Below are positions 1 to 7,433 of a stretch of DNA of 10,782 bases, piece after piece (positions within the stretch are counted from its first letter, which is position 1; each line of letters starts with the position of its first letter). The DNA is from Acidobacteriota bacterium (lineage in GTDB: Bacteria > Acidobacteriota > Terriglobia > UBA7540): positions 1 through 10,782 of the forward strand of contig PMYF01000389.1 in NCBI GenBank assembly GCA_003171295.1. The letters run 5' to 3'. The translations under genes and the position numbers were made by a program. The notes below the pieces were generated by a model. It worked only from the letters and a program-made list of their open reading frames with translations, made no database searches and had not been told where the DNA came from.

Positions 1-902
1 CGGTCCTGGTATTTGATCAGGAAGACCCGCACCTTGTCACGCGGCTGGAGCATGAAGTAGGGTACGCGCGCGGCGGTGTCGACCGCGAAATTGGGATAGC
101 GGTCAAAGCGCTGGGCCATCTCATTCACGTCTGCTTCCATGCTGCCCAGGTGCGCGCCGACCACTCGCAGCTTCGGGTTCTCTGCCACGAGATGGTCCCG
201 AGCCGCGAGAATGGCGGCCTTGGAAGGCCACTCGGGATGCGCGTAGGCGTACTCCTACGGGTTCTGCTGGTAGTATTCGTAGTCGGGGCTGGCGGGGTTG
301 GGGGGCTGCCAGCAAGAATCAGGCTCCCCGATGTGCGCGACCACCGTCCGATGGTGGGCGGCAATGTCCTTATAGATGGGCTCGAAGGCTGGGTCGTCGG
401 GCAGCACATATTTCCCCGCTTTCGATTTCATCTCCATGCCCATGACCTTGTAGATTTTCACCGCGATGGCTCCCGCCGCGAAGTCGCCATCGAGCTGGCG
501 GATCGTGCGCTGGGCAAATCCCGCCTCTTCGAATTCGTAAGGGCTGAAGGTCGTACAAAAAACGGCCCGTCCTCCCGTGCTGTGGACGACCTTGAGCACG
601 TCACCGCGCTGCGGTTCCAGGCCCTTCAGGTAGGGATCACGATCGTCTATCACGCAGATGTCAAGGATGCGCAGGTTCAGGCGCTGCATGAGGTCGCCAA
701 ACGCCGGATCGTCCTTGTTAAGGTGCGCGTGCGCATCTATCGGCACGAGGGCTGAAAAACCCGCGAAATCGGCGTCCAACGTCCGGCCGGGTCTTGCTTC
801 GGACTGCGAACTTGTGTTCAGAGAATTGGCGAGCACTACAAGGACTACCAGCGCAGCCACAGCCAATGAGCTTACCGTCAGTTTCCAGCTTGGGAATTTC
901 AC
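1..902 (-). pseudogene. Amidohydrolase-2 family metal-dependent hydrolase, interrupted by an in-frame amber stop; 3' end beyond the left edge
   Basis: Predicted TIM-barrel metal-dependent hydrolase (amidohydrolase-2 type, the superfamily that includes decarboxylases and lactonases), probably anchored in the inner membrane facing the periplasm. I chose the GTG at 902-900 because AGGAGG (909-914) lies 6 bases upstream; an in-frame ATG at 938 has no such site. From that GTG, residues about 8-28 are a hydrophobic signal or anchor. The metal-binding HxH is in DAHAHL (His58, His60), VKIYK holds a likely ligand Lys149, and VVAHIGEP gives His190. After NP a TAG (257-255) stops translation at codon 216. 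The same frame then continues open to the window edge with family-like sequence: EYAYAHPEWPS, ILAARDHLVAENP, GAHLGSME (His about 251), PNFAVDTAAR and FLIKYQD. The TAG is therefore a recent nonsense change, a read error or a readthrough site. The gene follows the glycosidase stop by 48 bases, so the two are probably cotranscribed. Family confidence is high; the substrate is unknown. Confidence 0.85.
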
Positions 903-950
903 TACGTTCCTCCTGTCGCGATGTTTACAAGGTTGCACTCCGTCAGACTT

Positions 951-3686
951 TTACCATAAATTCTCATCAAACACCTGATAGGTTTTCCTCTCGGTCGCGG
1001 ATGACGCCGGCAACGGATCGCCCGGCAGAGCATCTGCTTCCTGGCTGGCTTTGAACTTCAGGACAAGGTCCTTGGCGGCCAGTTTCCGTCGGACCCGCAA
1101 CCAACCGGAGATCCTGGGCGGCGCCGGCAGTCCGGCCGGGAGGTGAAGCATGAATTCCAACCGCTGGCTACCCGCGCCCAAGTCGGTCCCGTGCCAATAC
1201 CAGAGACCTAGGCTGCTTTTGCGGGTTGTAAGTGAAACTGGCTTCGCGTTGACCCGCAATTCCGCTCGCACCTCGCTCAGGGGTTGGGCAGGCTGCAATA
1301 ACAAACCAAAAGTCGCGGCGTGAGAATCCGCGGGGATCTGAACAGTGAGTGAGACCCTCGCGTCCTCCCCCTTGTCGTCCGCGTGCATGATTTGAATTGA
1401 GGGCTGCGAAAAGGCGGCCCCCTCACGGTTTTCTCCCCCGAAACGCACCAGAAATGTCCCGTCGTGGGCGAGTGAGTCCACAGGAATCGCCTTCCCGTCA
1501 ATCTCTAGGGTTTCGATGGCCTTCGCGTCTGGCAGGCGCACGGGTGTGGACGTTCCCGGTGCGCCGAACACCGTGAACTGTGCTTCCCCGGGGCCCGAAG
1601 TGCGGACCGTATAGCGAACTCCCTCCACGCGTCCAGCGTGGGCGCTGGCGGGCCGAAGCTCGATGACGCGCTGCTCATATCCATCCAGCATCGCCGGCAA
1701 GGCATCTCCGGCATGGAAATCGTCGGGGAGCACCTCGCGGAACGGGAAAATGGTTTCCGCTTTGAGCGCCTGGCCAACAAAAACGAACCCGTTTTCCGGT
1801 GTGAGCGGGAGATTTACCCGCGTGGGCTGCAGCGAGGGATTGCGCAGAACCACGATCGTTTTTGTCTCGGAAGCGTGGACCAATCCATACGCTTCACCCT
1901 GCACGGGATCACCCAGGACCCAGGTGCCGTTGTTCAGCAACGTACGGGCATTCGCCTTCGCGTACTGCAGGGACTTCCCGAGCACTTCCCATTCCTGGGG
2001 TTTCAAAAGCGACGGCGTGAGGTAGAGATCCTGGCGCATCATGCCGGACCCCACGGAACCTATCACTGCGTCTTGCCAATCCTCCAACGGTTCGTTCTCC
2101 CCTCCCAGCAGGTTGTAGGTGCCCTTGATGATTCCTTCCCCGTCGAGTGACGACATGGGGAACTGCAGGTGCCTCGTCGCGTAGTTGCGGTAAAGCACCG
2201 AATCGTTGTAGCTCATGGCGCTCTGGCGGGCGCTGAAGGAGGGAACCGCGTCCAGATACGCGAAGTCCTCACCGCCGTAATCCACCGTGTCGGCGTAGCG
2301 CAGCCACCAGGGGCTGAGCCATGGTCCGGTGGCGAGCCCGATGAATGCCTGGGGGTTCGCCGCGTGCAGCGATCTCACCAGATCAATGACGCTCCGCACG
2401 TAGGCTTCCCGCGAATATATACCCACCGGATGCCCATGATCGGGTGCGCTGCACGCGAAAGGAATCCCGTCGAGCTTGAAGTAATTCACTCCGTAGTCCC
2501 GGATCATCCCCAGCATGGAATCGCGCAGGTAGGCGCTATAGTTCTTTCCCGCCAAACAGAAATATTCGCCGTTGGAATTCACTTCCATGCCCAGGCGCCT
2601 GCCCGCCGCAATGCGCACCGCACGGTCCGTGGCGGGGGCGCCGCCGTAGCCTCCCAAGGGACCGAACCAGATTCCCAGCTTGCTGTGGTGGCTTTCGAGG
2701 GCCGCCACAAGGTCGTGGAACCCGCCCGGGAAGCGCTGCGCATCGATTCGCCAGAGATTCTTCGGGTCGTCCCAGCCATCATCCAGAACAAAGCTGTCGA
2801 GCTGCAGGGAATACTTGCGGTTTTCTTCCAGGGTGGGAATCCGCTCTAGGACCTTTTCGGAGTTCATCACCGTTCCCTGCAAGTCATACCAGGTGTTGAA
2901 GAGGATGAACAGGCGGGGAGGCGTCATTCGAATGCGCTGCGTGTACTCCATGAACGCCGCATGGGCGTTCCGCGCGGGTGCGACTCCCAACACTACCGGT
3001 TCGCTCGTAAACCCTTCCGGGGGAATATTCAACCCGACGATCGATCCCAACTTCACGTCCCCACTCTGGACGGTATTGAGGCTGGAAGGATATTCCAAGC
3101 CCAGGAAAAGGTCGTCGGAAAGCAGCGGTTGCCCCAGGCCGCCCAGCCGAAAGGGCGAGGGCGACCAGTGATTCACATGCGGCCACACCGCATGGAGGAA
3201 GATCGTTCCTTTTCCCGTGACCTTTAACTGGATCCCCTGGCGAGTGTAGAAATCACCTGGGTTCAATTCATAGACGGCGGTGACTTCCAATCCTGTGGAG
3301 TCAGAAATGGGATGGCGCGGCTCAAAGTGAATGAGGATTTTCCGGCCCCCCTGCGTGGTGTCGGCGGTCTCCAGGCTGGAAACCTTGAGATCGCGAGAGA
3401 CAATCGGCAGCGGGTTCTCGGAGTCGCGATTCAACTGGCCGAAGACGAGATCGATTTCGAACTCATCGCCGCGCAGGGTGTAAGTCCGATGAGAAAGCCG
3501 GTTCGTGAATTGTTCGGAACTCAGGGTTCCGTTCGTGATCTGCAACACGCGCTCCAGGTAATCGTTCGAAAGCGTGATGCGGTCTCCCTGCCGCGCGACC
3601 TGCACGGGGCCCTGCCCGGCGGCGGCTGGAGATAAGAATAGCAGCCCGAAACTGACGGCCACCATCATGTAGCGAAAGGTTTTCAT
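951..3686 (-). CDS. Secreted glycoside hydrolase related to clan GH-D (alpha-galactosidase-like)
   Basis: Predicted exported glycosidase of 911 aa. Residues 1-23 are a signal peptide ending SPAAAG. Residues about 24-250 form a beta-rich N-terminal domain typical of GH36-like enzymes. A TIM barrel spans about 255-580, with NTWYDL (264-269), VLDDGWDD (300-307), GIWFGPLGG (338-346) and YFKLDG (402-407). In clan GH-D the Asp of the KxD motif is the nucleophile, which points to Asp406. The acid/base could be one of the acidic residues in DTVDYGGED (466-474), but this is inference. Residues about 590-911 are beta-rich C-terminal domains, longer than in a minimal alpha-galactosidase. The ATG at 3686 has a moderate ribosome site GGTAGG (3693-3698) 6 bases upstream. 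The gene lies 174 bases after the receptor gene and 48 bases before the hydrolase. I am confident of the fold class and less so of the exact family; alpha-galactosidase activity is only one option. Confidence 0.85.
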   Translation of the reverse strand: MKTFRYMMVAVSFGLLFLSPAAAGQGPVQVARQGDRITLSNDYLERVLQITNGTLSSEQFTNRLSHRTYTLRGDEFEIDLVFGQLNRDSENPLPIVSRDLKVSSLETADTTQGGRKILIHFEPRHPISDSTGLEVTAVYELNPGDFYTRQGIQLKVTGKGTIFLHAVWPHVNHWSPSPFRLGGLGQPLLSDDLFLGLEYPSSLNTVQSGDVKLGSIVGLNIPPEGFTSEPVVLGVAPARNAHAAFMEYTQRIRMTPPRLFILFNTWYDLQGTVMNSEKVLERIPTLEENRKYSLQLDSFVLDDGWDDPKNLWRIDAQRFPGGFHDLVAALESHHSKLGIWFGPLGGYGGAPATDRAVRIAAGRRLGMEVNSNGEYFCLAGKNYSAYLRDSMLGMIRDYGVNYFKLDGIPFACSAPDHGHPVGIYSREAYVRSVIDLVRSLHAANPQAFIGLATGPWLSPWWLRYADTVDYGGEDFAYLDAVPSFSARQSAMSYNDSVLYRNYATRHLQFPMSSLDGEGIIKGTYNLLGGENEPLEDWQDAVIGSVGSGMMRQDLYLTPSLLKPQEWEVLGKSLQYAKANARTLLNNGTWVLGDPVQGEAYGLVHASETKTIVVLRNPSLQPTRVNLPLTPENGFVFVGQALKAETIFPFREVLPDDFHAGDALPAMLDGYEQRVIELRPASAHAGRVEGVRYTVRTSGPGEAQFTVFGAPGTSTPVRLPDAKAIETLEIDGKAIPVDSLAHDGTFLVRFGGENREGAAFSQPSIQIMHADDKGEDARVSLTVQIPADSHAATFGLLLQPAQPLSEVRAELRVNAKPVSLTTRKSSLGLWYWHGTDLGAGSQRLEFMLHLPAGLPAPPRISGWLRVRRKLAAKDLVLKFKASQEADALPGDPLPASSATERKTYQVFDENLW

Positions 3687-3801
3687 GGATAACCTACCCC
3701 GGCCTTCTTTGCCGGCGCGGCCCGATTCGTGACACGCGAGCGGGAAGGAGTGCGCGCAAAGGAGAGAGCCGACATGGCAAGAAAAGGCGGCAAGAGGGAT
3801 G

Positions 3802-3841
3802 CGCCCGGGGGCGCACTTCCTTGGAAAGACGCCCCCGGGCG
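3802..3841 (-). terminator. Perfect 12-bp GC-only hairpin after the receptor gene
   Basis: CGCCCGGGGGCG (3802-3813) and its exact inverse complement CGCCCCCGGGCG (3830-3841) enclose a 16-base loop that can itself pair (TTCC/GGAA). It lies 19 bases past the receptor stop codon. There is no immediate U run on the minus strand, only pyrimidine-rich sequence further on, so it may attenuate transcription or protect the mRNA 3' end rather than fully terminate. Either way it would make the receptor more abundant than the glycosidase and hydrolase downstream. Confidence 0.6.
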
Positions 3842-3860
3842 TGGAGAGAAACGTTCCGGC

Positions 3861-6800
3861 TTAGTAAATCAACTTCAAGCCGAACTGGATGTTGCGCGGC
3901 GTACTGACCTGGCCGTTCCACATGCCAAAGCTCGGGCTCGCAACGTCGTTGGTGAACGCCAGCGTGCCTTCACATTGGCTCGTGCAGTCGTAAACGTGCC
4001 AGTTCCAGGCATTGAAGAGCTCTGCCCGGAACTGGATACCCACGCGCTCGGTTAGCTTGGTGTTCTTCACCAGGCTTAGGTCCTCGTTGTGGTAGCCGAA
4101 CCCGCGCAGGTTCGACATGCGAGGGCCTTGGCCGGCATAGAAGTTGAAGCTGTCGGCGTTCTCGAAGGCGTTCACGTTAAGAAGCGGCTTGCTGGGATCG
4201 AAATTGCCCTTCGATTGCGCCCAGGGACTGGCGCCCGGCAAAATCGCCGGGAGGCAGCCCTCCGCGAACTGGCTCGGGATGTTGCAGGTGCCAGAACGGA
4301 AAAACAGCGGGGTGCCGGCGGTAAGGCGGGCAATTGTGGAAATCTGCCACCCGCCCACTGCCTTGTTCAAGACTCCGGCGTGGTCCAGGAACCGCTTTCC
4401 CCGGCCGACGGGGAGTTCGTAGGTCAGCGCCAGGGAAAGGAGCTGCGGGACATCATCCTGGGAGAGCCCCTTGTTGCGTTCCCGCTGGAAAGGCGAGATC
4501 ACGCCGTGCGCGCCACTCCACGATAGACTCTCGGTCTGCACATTGTCCGTGTTCGTGAGAAGCCTGGAGAACGTGTAAGCGCTCAGCAGCCAGATGCCGT
4601 GTGAGAAACGGTTTTCCGCCTTCACCTGAAAGGAGTGGTAGGTGGAGCTGCCGGCGTTCTCGTTCTGACCGAAGAGCGAGCTGCAATACTGTGGATAAGG
4701 TAGGAGCGCCTGGGCCACGTACGCCGTACATTGGGATTCACCCGCCCAGTTAGCGTAAGGCGCGGACACGTTATCCTGCGCGGCCTGCCCTGGCGTGAAG
4801 GTGTCGAAGAGCTGCTGCCCCCGGGAAAGCAGACTGGGGTCAAGGGCGTTCAGCGGCGCCACTTGGGAGAGCAGTCGCGTACCCTTGTTCCCGACGTAGG
4901 AGGCGTTAACATAGAAGTTGCTGGTGAACTGATGCTCCACGGTCAGGTTCCACTGCTGCGCATAAGGCAGGCGGTTGGCGTCGAAGGGGCGATAGTTGAT
5001 GCTGCCGCTGCCGTTGTCCGCGGAGGCGTCGATGAAAGGCGGGCTCGGGAAATTCTGCGGGAACCCCTGATCAAGCAGGAACGCCGCCTGCAGGCCACCC
5101 AGCGAGCTTGAGAAAGCCGGATTGGCACTGAAGCCATCCTGTGAAACTCCGCCGTTCCATCCCGGATAATAGGCGTTGGCATAGAAAATCCCGTAGCCCG
5201 TGCGCAGGACCGTCTTGTTTGTGAGGCTGTACGCGAGGCCCAGGCGCGGCGCCACGCCTTTGAACCAGGTGTTTTCCGGATGCTTGCTTCCAAAACTCGC
5301 CGAGCCCCACTTGGTTCCGGCAAAAGCCAGCGAGCCGAGACGCCCGGCTTCGGGGTTCGTGCCGAGGGGATCGAAGAATGAGAGGTTGTCAAATTTCTCG
5401 GTGGCCGGCGTGGAAACGTCCCAGCGGATGCCGTAGTTGACACTTAGTTTCGAGGTGACTTTGTAAGTGTCCCCGGCGTAAAGGCTCCACTGGCTGCCGC
5501 GCGGGTACTGGCTGGTCACGGTCTGAAAACCCGCAGTGGCATAGTCCACCTGGCCCAAGAGGAAGCTGGCAATGGAATTGCCGCTGGTGATTCCGCTCAG
5601 GCCGGTTTCACCGGTGGCAAAATCAAAGGTGCCGGATTCATTGAGGGGTCCGGTGTTGTTGTATCCCATCTTGCGGATCTCACCCCCGAACTTCAGGGTG
5701 TGCTTGCCGTGCACCCAAGTGAGCAGGTCGTTCAGCACTTCCTCTGGCCTTTGTTCCTTCGCATCGCCGGTGCAGCCAAACTGGAGAAATCCCCCCAAGC
5801 TGATGATGGGCGGCAGGTCGTGACTGGCCACACCCGCAATCTGTGGGACCTTACTGGCGTAAGGCTTGTCCAGGCAGGTGGCAATGATGTTTTCAGTGTT
5901 GTAGCCAAGGTTCAGATTGTTCAGCAGCGTGGGAGCGAAGGTATGATCCCAACTGCCCCGGTCGAGGAACCCGTAGTTGACACCATAGGGCTGCTCGGTG
6001 GCGAGGGGCTTGGGCAGCCGGGAAGCGGATGAACCTGCTGAACCATGATAATGCACGGTGGCGGTGAAGTGGTCCCTTTCGCCCAGATAGTGGTCCACGC
6101 GCGTGTCCAACAGGCTGGAGTCAGCAAACACCGTGTTGGGGACCGGCACCGGCACCACGTAGTTATTTAGCGGTCCTGAGAACGTGGGCGTGGGCAGGAA
6201 TTGGAACCACTGCTTGGCCAGCGAATTCGCCAGGCGGGGGTCCGTGGCGCAGATCACGTTCGGCTGGCCGCCATCACAACCCATGAACTGGTCACGTAAA
6301 TAGGGCAGGTTCGCGGGCCCGACGGCCTGGCCGGGATTGTAGGCCGGATTGGCACGCGTAGTCGCGGGATCGTAAACAGGAATCAGGTTGCCGGTGCTGT
6401 CTGCCCAATCACTGAAATCTCCCTGGCGTTCCTTCGCGGAGGGAACGCTTATAACGGGCGTGCTGGCACCTCCGCGAATGTGGAAGATCTCGTAGCTCGC
6501 AAAGAAATAAGTCTTCTTGCGCCCGCTCCAGGCGAGGCCGGGAATTTTGACCGGGCCTCCGATTGTTCCTCCAAAATCGTTCTCGATGTCAGGAGAACGG
6601 TTGGGCACTCCGAACTGCCGCGCGTTCAGGGCGGCGTTGCGGGCGAACTCGTAAGCCACCCCGTGGAACTCACTGCTCCCTGACTTGGTCACCGCCGTAA
6701 TGACCCCCGAGGACGTGCTGCCGTATTGCGGTTCGTAGTTGGAGGTTAGCACGCTGATCTCGCTAATGGAATCGGGCGACATGGGGTGGTCCGTGTAAGC

Positions 6801-7433
6801 TTCCGTCATGCCGCTCTGGCTGTTCATGGAATCCTGCATGGTGACGCCGTCAATCGTCGCCTCGTCGCCGGATTGCTGGCCACCATTGATGCGCGCGTCG
6901 TAAGCGCTATTGCCGGTTCCGGTGTTCACCCCGGGCATCAGGACGGCGAATTGCGCGGCGGAACGGATGTTCCCCGACAGCAAGAGGGGAAGATCGCGGA
7001 TGGCCTCGGGTGTGACGCCCTCCGCCAGTTGAGCATTCTCATAATTGAGAGGCGAAGCATTGGAGGAGACCGTCACGGTCTGGAATGCCTGACCCACCTG
7101 CAGCGCAACATCCAGGCGGGCCTGTTCATTGATGCGCAACACGATTCCATGTTGCACGAAGTCCTTGAACCCCGGCGCTTGCACCGTCAGTTCAAAGCCG
7201 CCGGCAACGAGATTGGGAAACGAGTACAGCCCATCGGCGCCCGCGGCGGTCGTCGCGGTCGTGTTTGTACTCAGCGCTCGCAGGGTGAGTTTGGCTCCAG
7301 GAATCGCTGCACCCGACGGGTCCGTGATCATGCCACTGATGGTGGCGTTAAGACTTTGGGCACGCATCTGCCCTGGCAGAAGAAGTAGCAGCACTGACGC
7401 CACTACGACGAGACAAAGCAACCATCTTCTCAT
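3861..7433 (-). CDS. TonB-dependent outer-membrane receptor, Oar type, with carboxypeptidase-regulatory-like domain
   Basis: Outer-membrane active transporter of 1190 aa, probably taking up a glycan or glycoside. The ATG at 7433 is chosen because AAGGAG (7442-7447) lies 8 bases upstream and a signal peptide follows directly (residues 1-25, ending GQMRAQS); the frame is open further upstream but that part looks non-coding. Residues 28-107 form the carboxypeptidase-regulatory-like domain (ISGMITDPSGAAIPGAKLTL). A plug domain spans about 130-255 (LPGVN-like LMPGVNTG, INGGQQSGDEATIDGV, VITAVTKSGS). The rest is a beta barrel ending in the aromatic sequence FGLKLIY, as expected for outer-membrane insertion. 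No TonB box is obvious. The mature protein has ten cysteines in five close pairs: 386/395, 520/554, 902/917, 1050/1060 and 1150/1154. It follows the TPR gene (the TPR frame's TGA overlaps this ATG as ATGA) and precedes the glycosidase, so this receptor probably feeds it. It is intact. Confidence 0.95.
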   Translation of the reverse strand: MRRWLLCLVVVASVLLLLLPGQMRAQSLNATISGMITDPSGAAIPGAKLTLRALSTNTTATTAAGADGLYSFPNLVAGGFELTVQAPGFKDFVQHGIVLRINEQARLDVALQVGQAFQTVTVSSNASPLNYENAQLAEGVTPEAIRDLPLLLSGNIRSAAQFAVLMPGVNTGTGNSAYDARINGGQQSGDEATIDGVTMQDSMNSQSGMTEAYTDHPMSPDSISEISVLTSNYEPQYGSTSSGVITAVTKSGSSEFHGVAYEFARNAALNARQFGVPNRSPDIENDFGGTIGGPVKIPGLAWSGRKKTYFFASYEIFHIRGGASTPVISVPSAKERQGDFSDWADSTGNLIPVYDPATTRANPAYNPGQAVGPANLPYLRDQFMGCDGGQPNVICATDPRLANSLAKQWFQFLPTPTFSGPLNNYVVPVPVPNTVFADSSLLDTRVDHYLGERDHFTATVHYHGSAGSSASRLPKPLATEQPYGVNYGFLDRGSWDHTFAPTLLNNLNLGYNTENIIATCLDKPYASKVPQIAGVASHDLPPIISLGGFLQFGCTGDAKEQRPEEVLNDLLTWVHGKHTLKFGGEIRKMGYNNTGPLNESGTFDFATGETGLSGITSGNSIASFLLGQVDYATAGFQTVTSQYPRGSQWSLYAGDTYKVTSKLSVNYGIRWDVSTPATEKFDNLSFFDPLGTNPEAGRLGSLAFAGTKWGSASFGSKHPENTWFKGVAPRLGLAYSLTNKTVLRTGYGIFYANAYYPGWNGGVSQDGFSANPAFSSSLGGLQAAFLLDQGFPQNFPSPPFIDASADNGSGSINYRPFDANRLPYAQQWNLTVEHQFTSNFYVNASYVGNKGTRLLSQVAPLNALDPSLLSRGQQLFDTFTPGQAAQDNVSAPYANWAGESQCTAYVAQALLPYPQYCSSLFGQNENAGSSTYHSFQVKAENRFSHGIWLLSAYTFSRLLTNTDNVQTESLSWSGAHGVISPFQRERNKGLSQDDVPQLLSLALTYELPVGRGKRFLDHAGVLNKAVGGWQISTIARLTAGTPLFFRSGTCNIPSQFAEGCLPAILPGASPWAQSKGNFDPSKPLLNVNAFENADSFNFYAGQGPRMSNLRGFGYHNEDLSLVKNTKLTERVGIQFRAELFNAWNWHVYDCTSQCEGTLAFTNDVASPSFGMWNGQVSTPRNIQFGLKLIY

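Noticed and set aside
255..257. TAG read as pyrrolysine or by general amber recoding
   Set aside because: A single example in a hydrolase, no downstream signal seen, and no other recoded stop in the window. A mutation or read error is simpler.
150..755. 201-codon plus-strand frame opposite the amidohydrolase
   Set aside because: It is antisense to a frame with clear hydrolase motifs, has no ribosome site, and its sequence has no family character. It arises from the codon bias of the real gene.
6786..7388. 200-codon plus-strand frame opposite the receptor plug region
   Set aside because: It lies wholly opposite conserved receptor sequence and has no recognisable domain; a shadow.
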